From an uncultured bacterium (lineage in GTDB: Bacteria; Cloacimonadota; Cloacimonadia; Cloacimonadales; Cloacimonadaceae): a stretch of 17,636 nt of DNA. The position numbers and the translations under genes were made by a program. The stretch spans positions 1-17,636 of the forward strand of contig CALDSN010000009.1 of assembly GCA_937924555.1 (NCBI GenBank), read 5' to 3'. Shown here piece after piece: positions 7,730 through 15,016 of this stretch. Each line of letters opens with the position of its first letter. The stretch's first letter is position 1. Below the pieces are notes generated by a model, which worked only from the letters and a program-made list of their open reading frames with translations, was not told the DNA's origin and searched no databases.

Positions 7730-9057
7730 TGAAGATACTGAAACGCTACATCCTTAAAGAGCATGTGCCACCATTTCTAATATCACTAATGGTGGTTACT
7801 TTTGTTCTGCTTATAGATAGAATCATAGACATGCTCAACATGATTATCGAAAAGAAGCTTCCCATGCAAACAGTACTGGAGATGTTCAGTTTATCCTTGC
7901 CATACATGCTGGCTCTATCTATCCCTATGGCTGTTTTGGTGGCAACTATTCTTGCATTTGGAAGAATGAGCGTAGATAGAGAGATTGTAGCAATTAAATC
8001 CAGCGGGGTAAACATCTACTCCATGATTGGACCACTCATACTCACAGCCGTGATGCTTACTGGTCTTATGGTGTACTTCAATCACTGGTTCCTGCCTAAC
8101 ACAAACCACAAGCTGAAGAACCTAATGATCAAGATTGCATATTACAAGCCAATGACCATCATCAAAGAGAATGAATTCACTACCTTCATGAACTATACAG
8201 TGTTCGCCAAGGGGAACTCCGATTCTTTGCTTACCGATGTGCTAATCTACGATAGAAGCCAATCCAGATTTCCCCGCACAGTATTTGCCAAAAGCGGAAA
8301 TGTGATACAGATGGACAACGGCAACAGCCTGCAGATAATCCTTAATAACGGCGAAATGCACGAGCGAAACGAAAAAGAACCCGGCAAGTACCAAGCCACA
8401 AGCTTCAGTCGTTATATAATCAATGTTAAGAACCTTGGTAACAACAACGACTTCTTTGAGACAGGCTTCCGTACTGACAGAGAAATGACGGTGCTACAGA
8501 TTATTAAAACCTTGAAGGCAGATAAGAAAGAGCTTGCCACCAAGCTTAAAGAAGTTCAGAACTTGGAGAACAGGCTATCATTGACGCTTAGAATGAATCC
8601 CGGTTATTCGCAAACAGTGGAAACCAGAAGGCTGCAATCCATGAAGCAGATGGCTTCATCCAGAGCTAACGAGCTTTCGGAGACAATTAACTCCCTTGAA
8701 GTGGAGTTCCATAAGAAGTTTGCTCTATCCTTTGCCATCATCATCTTCATCTTGGTTGGCATTCCCTTGGGCTTAATGACCCGCACCAGTGGTATTGGGA
8801 TGGCTTTTTCGGTGTCCTCTGTTATCTTTCTGGTCTATTATATTGCCCTTAATGGGGGAGAGCAGCTTGCTGACAAGGGTTTAATGCCACCATTCATGGC
8901 AATGTGGCTTTCCAACATTGTGTTCTTCATTCTTTCTCTATTATTGATTAATGCCTCCATCAAAGAGAAGCGTATTTTGGATATGCCCACCCTACTTTGG
9001 AAGCTGAAGCACCTTCGCAACCGCAAGAACCCTCCACCCGACGAAATTGTATATTGA
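7729..9057 (+). CDS. LptF/LptG family LPS export permease (first of the pair)
   Basis: Inner-membrane permease of the YjgP/YjgQ (LptF/LptG) family. Such proteins pair with another family member and the ATPase LptB to extract lipopolysaccharide from the inner membrane and pass it to LptC-LptA-LptD. Three hydrophobic segments lie near the N-terminus (about 14-30, 55-78, 98-118). A periplasmic domain follows, then three C-terminal membrane segments (about 330-350, 356-373, 387-408). Family landmarks are LKRYILKEHVPPF, FGRMSVDREIVAIKSSG (77-93) and GEQLADKGLMPPFMAMWLSNI (377-397). A long charged helical stretch (about 255-328) between the periplasmic domain and the fourth membrane segment makes the protein longer, at 442 residues, than E. 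coli LptF (about 366). It starts in TAATG with the ligA stop. LptF and LptG cannot be told apart reliably here. Confidence 0.9.
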   Translation: MKILKRYILKEHVPPFLISLMVVTFVLLIDRIIDMLNMIIEKKLPMQTVLEMFSLSLPYMLALSIPMAVLVATILAFGRMSVDREIVAIKSSGVNIYSMIGPLILTAVMLTGLMVYFNHWFLPNTNHKLKNLMIKIAYYKPMTIIKENEFTTFMNYTVFAKGNSDSLLTDVLIYDRSQSRFPRTVFAKSGNVIQMDNGNSLQIILNNGEMHERNEKEPGKYQATSFSRYIINVKNLGNNNDFFETGFRTDREMTVLQIIKTLKADKKELATKLKEVQNLENRLSLTLRMNPGYSQTVETRRLQSMKQMASSRANELSETINSLEVEFHKKFALSFAIIIFILVGIPLGLMTRTSGIGMAFSVSSVIFLVYYIALNGGEQLADKGLMPPFMAMWLSNIVFFILSLLLINASIKEKRILDMPTLLWKLKHLRNRKNPPPDEIVY

Positions 9058-9059
9058 GG
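9056..9059 (+). promoter_or_regulatory. Ribosome binding site deciding the second permease start
   Basis: GAGG overlaps the upstream stop codon and sits 9 nt before the ATG at 9069. It supports that start over an upstream ATG at 8997 inside the preceding gene. Confidence 0.6.
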
Positions 9060-9068
9060 CTGTGTACG

Positions 9069-10157
9069 ATGCGCATACTTGATCGTTATGTCCTGAAAGA
9101 GTTCCTTAGAACCTATCTTATTATATTCTTCTCTTTTGCCGTAGTATTCATCGTTATTGATGTGGTGGATAATCTTCCTCGCTTAATCCGTAATGGTGCC
9201 ACCACACAACAAGCAACAATCTACTATCTTCTCAGGTTGCCTTACCTTATTGTGCTTACTTCTCCGGTAACAGTGCTCTTGACCGGCTTGTTCATGATGA
9301 ATGCCCTTTCCAAGCACAATGAGAGCATCGCAATGCGGGCAGCAGGAATCAGCATTAAACGGGCAATGCTACCGCTTTTCGGTGTCGGCTTATTAATCAG
9401 CGTGGCAATAGCTGCTCTGGGTGAATATGTTCTTCCATGGGCTGAAACTCAACGGAACTATGTTTACAATGTTCAGATTAAAGGCGAACAACCGGATAAT
9501 GTGATGCTGAAAGCCAACATCCACTATCAGGGAAAGGCAAACGACTTCTACTATTTCGGCTTTTTCGACGGCTATAAGAATAACCTGAAAATCATAGACT
9601 TAACCAGAATGGATTATAAATCCAAAGAGATTGTGGAGCACATCACTGCTTCCTCGGCAGATTGGGATGGTTCGCGCTGGATAATCCAGGATTGCGAAAT
9701 CCGCAGGTTTAGAGCCGGCAAACAAATCTTGCACCAATACTATCCCTCTACCAACTTGGCTATTCTGGATGTTCAGCCCCAGGATTTCATTCGTATTACT
9801 CAAAAGACACTATCTCTAACGTTCTGGCAATTGAAGGATTACATACAACGTATTAAGAAACTGGGTGAGAAGGCAACCAAAGAAATTGTTGACCTGCACA
9901 TGAAGATAGCCTTTCCCTTAACCAACCTGATAGTAATCTTCTTCTTCATGCCAATAGCTACCTCCAATACCCGCTCCAAAGGTAGAGGATGGGTAATAAT
10001 GCTCGGATTGATGGTATGTTTTGCTTATCTAATTGTCGTGCGTGTTATCCAAAGCCTTGGCTATACAGGTGTTATGCATCCGGTTTTGGCAGCTTGGCTT
10101 CCCAATATTGTTTTTTTCCTGCTTGGCTTAGGGTTCCTGCAAAAAGCAGAGATTTAA
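9069..10157 (+). CDS. LptF/LptG family LPS export permease (second of the pair)
   Basis: Second YjgP/YjgQ family permease, 362 residues and close to the E. coli LptG/LptF length. It probably forms the LptFG heterodimer with the preceding protein, in the inner membrane. Hydrophobic segments lie at about 15-33, 52-78 and 100-122 at the N-terminus and about 279-296, 305-325 and 338-356 at the C-terminus, with a periplasmic beta-rich domain between. MRILDRYVLKEFLRTY and NALSKHNESIAMRAAGISIKR (78-98) are classic family segments. The frame is open back to an ATG at 8997, but that extension has a non-homologous composition and overlaps the upstream gene. The ATG at 9069 gives the canonical start and has GAGG 9 nt upstream. 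The gap to the first permease is 11 nt. The stop lies inside a probable terminator hairpin. Confidence 0.92.
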   Translation: MRILDRYVLKEFLRTYLIIFFSFAVVFIVIDVVDNLPRLIRNGATTQQATIYYLLRLPYLIVLTSPVTVLLTGLFMMNALSKHNESIAMRAAGISIKRAMLPLFGVGLLISVAIAALGEYVLPWAETQRNYVYNVQIKGEQPDNVMLKANIHYQGKANDFYYFGFFDGYKNNLKIIDLTRMDYKSKEIVEHITASSADWDGSRWIIQDCEIRRFRAGKQILHQYYPSTNLAILDVQPQDFIRITQKTLSLTFWQLKDYIQRIKKLGEKATKEIVDLHMKIAFPLTNLIVIFFFMPIATSNTRSKGRGWVIMLGLMVCFAYLIVVRVIQSLGYTGVMHPVLAAWLPNIVFFLLGLGFLQKAEI

Positions 10158-10175
10158 TTCTCAGCAGTCTTTTTT
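10146..10175 (+). terminator. Probable intrinsic terminator of the hydF-lptG operon
   Basis: GCAGAGA (10146-10152) pairs with TCTCAGC (10159-10165) with a single A-A mismatch around a 6-nt loop. A run of six T's follows at 10170-10175. The stop codon of the second permease (10155-10157) lies in the loop, so the terminator is tucked into the gene end. The stem is short and imperfect. Confidence 0.5.
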
Positions 10176-10197
10176 ATTCTTGCCTGTTTGCATCACG

Positions 10198-10253
10198 GTA
10201 TCACTGCGGAGTCACTACGCACTTTGTCCGTAATAAGTCTGCAATGATACCGT
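10198..10253. repeat. Palindromic intergenic repeat, copy B
   Basis: Second copy of the element at 3591-3646, with 43 of 56 positions identical and no gaps. The outer arms ACGGTATCACTGCGGA (10195-10210) and TCTGCAATGATACCGT (10238-10253) are complementary at 14 of 16 positions, with a 27-nt centre. It lies downstream of the lptG terminator and upstream of the next promoter region. Like copy A, it sits between transcription units. Confidence 0.75.
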
Positions 10254-10309
10254 AGTTCCAGCAGGTGAACTCAAGGGAACTTCTGCGAGATATCTACACT
10301 ATTTCATGC

Positions 10310-10329
10310 TTGACAGAATGCCCTGTCAA
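10310..10329 (+). promoter_or_regulatory. TTGACAG/CTGTCAA inverted repeat, possible -35 box and operator
   Basis: TTGACAG (10310-10316) and CTGTCAA (10323-10329) form a perfect 7-bp inverted repeat with a 6-nt centre. The left arm contains a perfect sigma-70 -35 hexamer (TTGACA). A weak -10 candidate, TAGCCT, lies at 10331-10336. If this is the promoter, transcription would start at or very near the ATG at 10344. The symmetry could also be a repressor site or a small hairpin. Confidence 0.35.
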
Positions 10330-10343
10330 ATAGCCTTTGCTTC

Positions 10344-11345
10344 ATGAAAGAACACAAAGCAATAGCTCTATTTTCGGGTGGACTGGATAGCATCCTGGCG
10401 GTTAAATGGATGCAAAGCAGAGGATATACGGTTATCCCCGTATTTTTCACTGCCCCCTACCTGCCTCCACAAAGAGCTATCCTTTCAGCAAAACAGAATG
10501 ACCTTGATTTGCAGATAAAAGACGTATCCGCAGAGCATGTAACTCTCCTATACAACCCTGTTTACGGCTTCGGCAAGCATATGAATCCCTGTATTGACTG
10601 TCATGGGTTCATGTTCCGGCAGGCTTCACTCTTAATGGACGAGCTTGGCGCGGATTACATCATTAGCGGAGAAGTTTTAGGTCAACGCCCTATGTCTCAG
10701 AGGCGTGATGCCTTAGATAGTGTTGCCAAATTAAGCGGGATTCGCGACCTGATTGTCCGCCCATTATGCCAACAGCATTTGCCTGATACTCTGCCACTTA
10801 GAGAAGCTTGGGTGGATAAAGATGACATGTTGGACTTTCATGGCAGAGGAAGAGAAGCTCAGATGAAACTCGCCAAGGAGCTTGGCGTGAAAGACTTTCC
10901 ACCTCCTGCCGGAGGATGCCTGCTGACCGACCGTAACTATTGCTTGAGGCTTAAGGACCTGATGGAAAGACAGGAGATGGATTACAGCAACCTGATGCTG
11001 CTGAACAATGGCAGGCACTTCAGATTTCCTGATGGTGCTAAGCTAATAATCGGACGGGATGAACCGGATAATGATGCTCTGGAATCCAGCTTCAAGAACG
11101 GGTATCGTCTATTGGCAAAAGACATAATGGGTCCTTTGGGGCTGCTGATTGCTGATGAAGTGGATGAACAAACCAAGCAAGAGGCGGTGAACATCTTTCT
11201 TTATTATCACCCCAAAGCTGAGAACACATGGCTGATTGAAGTTGATAGATACATTGATGGACACAAAGTGGGGGAGACAGTGCTACAAAAAGCAAGTAAA
11301 TCCTCTGCAGATAACGCCAAACAATATAGACTTTCTTATGATTAG
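10344..11345 (+). CDS. ThiI/MnmA-like PP-loop ATPase with NFACT-R-like C-terminal domain, probable tRNA thiolation enzyme
   Basis: The N-terminal half is an adenylating PP-loop (N-type ATP pyrophosphatase) domain like those of ThiI and MnmA, which activate a tRNA uridine for sulfur insertion. SGGLDS (11-16) is the PP-loop. NPCIDCH (81-87, C83 and C86), SGEVLGQRPMSQ (108-119) and GGCLLTDRNYCLRLKDL (190-206, C192) match thiolation-type enzymes, with conserved Cys residues for sulfur handling. From about 208 on, a second domain (NNGRHFRF, KLIIGRDEPDNDAL, LLAKDIMGPLGLLI) resembles the RNA-binding NFACT-R/DUF814 fold. I recognise this pattern only by motif, so the assignment is moderate. There is no THUMP domain. 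No clear Shine-Dalgarno sequence precedes the ATG, and a leaderless mRNA is possible. The MBL hydrolase and guaA follow closely on the same strand. The modified base and tRNA target are unknown. Confidence 0.8.
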   Translation: MKEHKAIALFSGGLDSILAVKWMQSRGYTVIPVFFTAPYLPPQRAILSAKQNDLDLQIKDVSAEHVTLLYNPVYGFGKHMNPCIDCHGFMFRQASLLMDELGADYIISGEVLGQRPMSQRRDALDSVAKLSGIRDLIVRPLCQQHLPDTLPLREAWVDKDDMLDFHGRGREAQMKLAKELGVKDFPPPAGGCLLTDRNYCLRLKDLMERQEMDYSNLMLLNNGRHFRFPDGAKLIIGRDEPDNDALESSFKNGYRLLAKDIMGPLGLLIADEVDEQTKQEAVNIFLYYHPKAENTWLIEVDRYIDGHKVGETVLQKASKSSADNAKQYRLSYD

Positions 11346-11350
11346 AGGAA
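11344..11350 (+). promoter_or_regulatory. Ribosome binding site deciding the MBL hydrolase start
   Basis: AGAGGAA lies 10 nt before the ATG at 11361 but only 1 nt before the in-frame TTG at 11352. This favours the ATG. Confidence 0.6.
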
Positions 11351-11360
11351 ATTGAACCGG

Positions 11361-11987
11361 ATGATAAAACTCGAAACAAGCATACTGCTCCCGGAGTATC
11401 AGACCAATACCTACCTGATGTGGGAAACAGAAAGCAAGGAAGCATTGCTGATTGATCCTGCAGCACCATCGGCACCATTGCTGGATTTCATTCATAAGCA
11501 TGAGCTTAAGATGATATATGTACTTAATACTCACGGACACCTTGACCATATTGGGGGGAATGACTATTTTGCCACTGCCTTGGGTGTCGGGGTTGCCATC
11601 CATTCTGCCGATGCACCAATGTTAACGGATAACAGCAAGAACTTCAGTGCCATGTTTGGCAGACCACTAGCATTAAGCTCTGCCACAAAGATGCTGGAAG
11701 ATCAAGATAAATTGATGCTTGGCTTGACCCCAGTGCAGATTATCCATACCCCTGGGCACACCAAAGGAAGTATCTGTTTGTTGGCTGAAAGCTATCTGAT
11801 TAGCGGTGATACGCTATTCGAGCAAAGCATTGGCAGAACAGACCTCCCGGGTGGAAGTAATGCGGAGATTAGGAAATCCATCAAGGAAAAGCTCTTCACA
11901 CTGCCAGATCATGTCCTCGTTTTCCCTGGGCATGGACCTGCCACCTCCATTGGACTGGAGAAGCAAAACAACCCATTCGTTAGATAG
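11361..11987 (+). CDS. Metallo-beta-lactamase fold hydrolase (glyoxalase II / YcbL-like)
   Basis: Compact cytosolic hydrolase (208 residues) of the metallo-beta-lactamase superfamily. The full dinuclear metal site is visible: THGHLDH (H58, H60, D62, H63), TPGHT (H133), SGDTLF (D150) and FPGHGP (H191). Length and motif order match the short YcbL/GloB-like hydroxyacylglutathione hydrolase-type proteins, which lack the separate glutathione-binding C-terminal domain of true glyoxalase II. The thioester or other substrate is therefore unknown, and the family also includes persulfide dioxygenase-like members. The frame can be opened to a TTG at 11352, but the ATG at 11361 is better spaced from the AGAGGAA site. 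It lies 15 nt after the PP-loop gene, and its stop codon overlaps the Shine-Dalgarno sequence of guaA, so the three genes are probably co-transcribed. Confidence 0.9.
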   Translation: MIKLETSILLPEYQTNTYLMWETESKEALLIDPAAPSAPLLDFIHKHELKMIYVLNTHGHLDHIGGNDYFATALGVGVAIHSADAPMLTDNSKNFSAMFGRPLALSSATKMLEDQDKLMLGLTPVQIIHTPGHTKGSICLLAESYLISGDTLFEQSIGRTDLPGGSNAEIRKSIKEKLFTLPDHVLVFPGHGPATSIGLEKQNNPFVR

Positions 11988-11995
11988 GAGATTGG

Positions 11996-13531
11996 ATGCA
12001 CGATAAAGTACTGGTACTGGATTTTGGTTCACAATACACTCAGTTGATTGCACGGGTTGTCCGCTCCTTGAATGTATATTGTGAGATACATCCATACAAT
12101 ATGAGTTGGGAAGAAATAGAGGCATATAGCCCTAAGGCAGTTATACTCTCCGGTAGCCCTTGCAGTGTTTATGATGAATCCTCTCCGCACCCCACAACAG
12201 AAATATGGAATATGGAAGTACCCATATTGGGTATTTGCTATGGTATGCAATTGCTGGTTGACCATATCGGTGGTGAAGTGCAGAAGGCGGATAAGCGAGA
12301 ATATGGCTTTGCGGAGTTAAACATTATGGACTCTAGTGGCTTGTTTGCAGGTTTGAAGGATAGAGAACAGGTGTGGATGAGTCATGGTGATGCCATAGCA
12401 CATATACCGGATAGTTTGGATGTTCTGGCAACTACTGACAACTCGCCATATGCTGCCATTAAGCTTCCCGGACACCACAGATATGCTTTACAGTTCCATC
12501 CAGAAGTTGTACACACACCTTGTGGGAAGCAAATTATCAGCAACTTCATCCTGGCAATTGCCGGATTGAAGGCTGATTGGACTGCGGGTTCTTTTATCGA
12601 AGAAACAGTATCTAACATTCGCAGACAAGTGGGGGATAAACGAGTGATCCTTGGTTTGAGCGGAGGAGTAGATTCCACCGTTGCTGCCATCTTACTTTAT
12701 AAAGCTATTGGAAGCCAACTAATCCCCATTTTTGTTGATACGGGTCTAATGCGCTACAAGGAATGTGAGCGAGTGCAACAACTCTTTGCGGAGTATCCCG
12801 ATCTAAATATCTGTTTTGTGGATGCTGGAAAGCAGTTTCTGGCGAAGCTTGATGGCATCAGCGACCCAGAGCAGAAAAGAAAGATTATTGGAACCGAGTT
12901 CATCAATGTCTTTGAAGGCGTAGCTAAAGAGTACTCAGATGCAGAATTTCTTGCACAGGGGACATTGTATCCCGATGTGATAGAGAGTGTATCTTTTGCG
13001 GGGCCATCCGTTACCATTAAAAGTCATCATAATGTGGGTGGGCTACCGGAGAAGATGAAGCTTAAATTGGTGGAGCCCCTAAGAGAGCTGTTCAAAGATG
13101 AAGTGAGAGAGGTTGGGGGTTGCCTTGGTTTGCCGGATAGCTTGGTGCATCGTCATCCCTTCCCGGGACCAGGACTTGCAGTGAGGATCATAGGATCTGT
13201 TGATGAAGCTAAGGTAAGGGTTCTTCAACTGGCAGACGAGATATTCATCCAAGAGCTATACGCGAATAAGCTCTACAATAGCACCTGGCAGGCATTTGCA
13301 GTATTGTTACCCATCCATAGTGTAGGCGTAATGGGAGATGAACGCACATATGATCAGGTTTGTGCCCTACGGGCAGTAAACAGTGTGGATGGGATGACGG
13401 CTGACTGGACAGAACTACCTCACTGGTTTTTGAAAAAAGTATCCAGCCGCATCTGTAACGAGGTAAAAGGGATTAGCAGAGTGGTCTTTGATATAAGCTC
13501 AAAGCCGCCTGCGACGATAGAGTGGGAATAA
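11996..13531 (+). CDS. guaA: GMP synthase (glutamine-hydrolysing)
   Basis: Converts XMP to GMP with ATP and glutamine, the last step of guanine nucleotide synthesis, in the cytoplasm. The class I glutamine amidotransferase domain (1-190) shows SGSP (52-55), the nucleophile Cys81 in GICYGMQLL, and His168/Glu170 in QFHPEVVHT. The synthetase part opens with the PP-loop LSGGVDSTVA (221-230). GTLYPDVIES, VHRHPFPGPGLAVRI and the C-terminal SSKPPATIEWE are GuaA hallmarks and include the dimerisation domain. At 511 residues it is full length with nothing missing. AGGAG at 11986-11990 sits 5 nt before the ATG and overlaps the preceding stop. No clear terminator was seen between its stop and the tRNA gene. 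Confidence 0.98.
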   Translation: MHDKVLVLDFGSQYTQLIARVVRSLNVYCEIHPYNMSWEEIEAYSPKAVILSGSPCSVYDESSPHPTTEIWNMEVPILGICYGMQLLVDHIGGEVQKADKREYGFAELNIMDSSGLFAGLKDREQVWMSHGDAIAHIPDSLDVLATTDNSPYAAIKLPGHHRYALQFHPEVVHTPCGKQIISNFILAIAGLKADWTAGSFIEETVSNIRRQVGDKRVILGLSGGVDSTVAAILLYKAIGSQLIPIFVDTGLMRYKECERVQQLFAEYPDLNICFVDAGKQFLAKLDGISDPEQKRKIIGTEFINVFEGVAKEYSDAEFLAQGTLYPDVIESVSFAGPSVTIKSHHNVGGLPEKMKLKLVEPLRELFKDEVREVGGCLGLPDSLVHRHPFPGPGLAVRIIGSVDEAKVRVLQLADEIFIQELYANKLYNSTWQAFAVLLPIHSVGVMGDERTYDQVCALRAVNSVDGMTADWTELPHWFLKKVSSRICNEVKGISRVVFDISSKPPATIEWE

Positions 13532-13602
13532 TTTTATGAAGCATAATACTGTGTTAGATAGCAGATTAGCCGGTTCCTCTGAGTTCTGGAGTATATTTTC
13601 TC

Positions 13603-13608
13603 TTGACA
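13603..13608 (+). promoter_or_regulatory. Possible -35 box of the tRNA-Asp promoter
   Basis: TTGACA is a perfect -35 hexamer 52 nt upstream of the tRNA. No convincing -10 box was found at 16-18 nt spacing (the bases there read TTTCTT), so this is weak. Confidence 0.25.
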
Positions 13609-13660
13609 AAAAGAGCGGCATACTGTTTCTTGCTTCTAACAATGCAGTTTTGAACGCGCT

Positions 13661-13738
13661 GGGGGCGTAGTTCAGTTTGGTTAGAACGTCTGCCTGTCAC
13701 GCAGAAGGCCGCGAGTTCGAGTCTCGTCGCTCCCGCCA
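13661..13738 (+). tRNA. tRNA-Asp (anticodon GTC)
   Basis: A full cloverleaf can be folded by eye. The acceptor GGGGGCG (13661-13667) pairs with CGCTCCC (13728-13734), with one G-T wobble. The D stem is GTTC/GAAC, and the anticodon stem is TCTGC/GCAGA around the loop CTGTCAC with anticodon GTC at 13696-13698. The T arm has loop TTCGAGT, and the gene ends with discriminator G (13735) and an encoded CCA (13736-13738). It decodes Asp codons GAC and GAU. Confidence 0.97.
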
Positions 13739-13747
13739 TCTTATCTT

Positions 13748-13770
13748 AGACGCCTTAGGGCGTCTTTTTT
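13748..13770 (+). terminator. Intrinsic terminator after tRNA-Asp
   Basis: AGACGCC (13748-13754) pairs perfectly with GGCGTCT (13759-13765) around the 4-nt loop TTAG, with a run of six T's at 13765-13770. It lies 9 nt after the tRNA CCA and ends only 16 nt before the waaA start codon. Confidence 0.88.
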
Positions 13771-13786
13771 CATATCAGGTGTTAGT

Positions 13787-15016
13787 ATGATTGTTCTATC
13801 TCTATTCAACTTGTTATTGGAGGTTTTATACTTCTTGGGATATCCAATTATTGTAGTTGTCCTCCATTTCAAGAAATACAGCCAAGCCCTCAAGCCTAGT
13901 GCTTTAGATACCCAAAGAGGCATTTTATTCCATGCTTCATCGATGGGGGAAGTTAATGCCATAAAGCCTCTTGTGAGTAAAATACTTAATCTTCACCCCG
14001 AGATAAATGTATGTATTAGCACCACCACATTGACCGGTCTTAAGCAAGCAAAATCAATCACGCCTAAACTTCAAACCTGCCTTTCTGTGATTGACATCCC
14101 ACACCTGAGGGCAAGGCAATTGAGGCAGTTGAATCCTGGTTTGGTGTGTATCGTAGAAACAGAAATATGGCTTAATATGCTTCATTGGTGCAAACATAAT
14201 CATGTCCCAGTGCTTTTTATTAATGCCAGAATGAGCGAGAAGTCATTAGGAAGGTATAAAGTTATCAAACCGTTGCTGAATAGGGTTAGCGAGTGTGTAC
14301 AAGAAATCCATGCTCAGAGTGAGACCGATGCCAAGCGGTTCAAATTACTGTTTGACAAACCCGTTTACAATAGCGGTAATCTGAAATACTGTCTGAATCT
14401 TAATGAGTATCCTTTTAAAGACACTAGGCGGGAATTCGGCATTGCAGAAGAAGATTTCGTAATATGTTGGGGTTCTTCCAGACCGGGAGAAGAAGAATTA
14501 CTTATGTCGATTTATCCAAAACTGAAAGTGTCTATCCCACACTTAAAGGTGATAATTGCCATTCGCCACCCGGAACGAGTGAAAGAGGCTTTGGCGTGGA
14601 TGGGAAGCGAACCATATACCTTACTTTCTTCTCACAAAGAGAAGCATGAAGTGTCCAACATCATGGTGATTGATAAACTGGGAGTATTGGACAAAGCGTA
14701 CTCCATATGCGATATTGCTGTTATTGGTGGTTCATTCTTTGATTTTGGTGGACACAATCCTCTTGAACCTGCTTATTATGAGAAAGCAGTGATAATCGGA
14801 ACTCATTATACTTCTTGCAAGGATTCCGTATCACAACTCCTCCGGGGAAAGGGTATTATCGTATCCGATAAGCTCCGTCTTGAAAACGATATTTTATCCC
14901 TATATCATAATCCCCAATATAGACAGCAATTGGGAAAGAACGCCAAGCAGGTTCTCAAAGGCAACCAAGATGCTCTTACTTCGCATTATAAAGCTGTTAT
15001 TGGGTGTATAAATTGA
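13787..15016 (+). CDS. waaA: 3-deoxy-D-manno-octulosonic acid (Kdo) transferase
   Basis: Membrane-anchored GT30 glycosyltransferase that adds Kdo from CMP-Kdo to the lipid A precursor at the inner face of the inner membrane, the first step of LPS core synthesis. It has one N-terminal hydrophobic anchor (about 3-27). HASSMGEVNAIKPL (49-62) contains the catalytic Glu55. VETEIWLNML (123-132), INARMSEKSLGRY (145-157), GSSRPGEEE (229-237), IRHPER (259-264) and GGSFFDFGGHNPLEPA (314-329) complete the GT-B fold signature. At 409 residues it is close to the family norm. Whether it adds one or more Kdo units cannot be read from the sequence. AGGT about 6 nt upstream is a modest ribosome binding site. 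A strong terminator lies just before the gene. It overlaps the next gene by 4 nt if the TTG start is used. Confidence 0.95.
   Translation: MIVLSLFNLLLEVLYFLGYPIIVVVLHFKKYSQALKPSALDTQRGILFHASSMGEVNAIKPLVSKILNLHPEINVCISTTTLTGLKQAKSITPKLQTCLSVIDIPHLRARQLRQLNPGLVCIVETEIWLNMLHWCKHNHVPVLFINARMSEKSLGRYKVIKPLLNRVSECVQEIHAQSETDAKRFKLLFDKPVYNSGNLKYCLNLNEYPFKDTRREFGIAEEDFVICWGSSRPGEEELLMSIYPKLKVSIPHLKVIIAIRHPERVKEALAWMGSEPYTLLSSHKEKHEVSNIMVIDKLGVLDKAYSICDIAVIGGSFFDFGGHNPLEPAYYEKAVIIGTHYTSCKDSVSQLLRGKGIIVSDKLRLENDILSLYHNPQYRQQLGKNAKQVLKGNQDALTSHYKAVIGCIN

Noticed and set aside
8997..9068. N-terminal extension of the second permease to an ATG at 8997
   Set aside because: The extra 24 residues overlap the upstream permease gene, are unlike the family, and the ATG at 9069 gives the canonical start with a ribosome binding site.
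3591..10253. Palindromic repeats as part of a CRISPR array
   Set aside because: There are only two diverged copies more than 6 kb apart, with no regular spacers and no cas genes.
11352..11360. TTG start of the MBL hydrolase
   Set aside because: Only 1 nt from the Shine-Dalgarno-like AGAGGAA; the ATG at 11361 is better spaced and begins the usual family N-terminus.
11092..11478. Minus-strand open frame of 128 codons over the PP-loop/MBL junction
   Set aside because: It is antisense to two conserved genes and its composition is not protein-like.
15004..15012. GTG start of the AmrS-like gene
   Set aside because: The TTG at 15013 yields the typical MKEA start and a 4-nt stop/start overlap with waaA; the GTG would add only three residues without clear ribosome binding site support.
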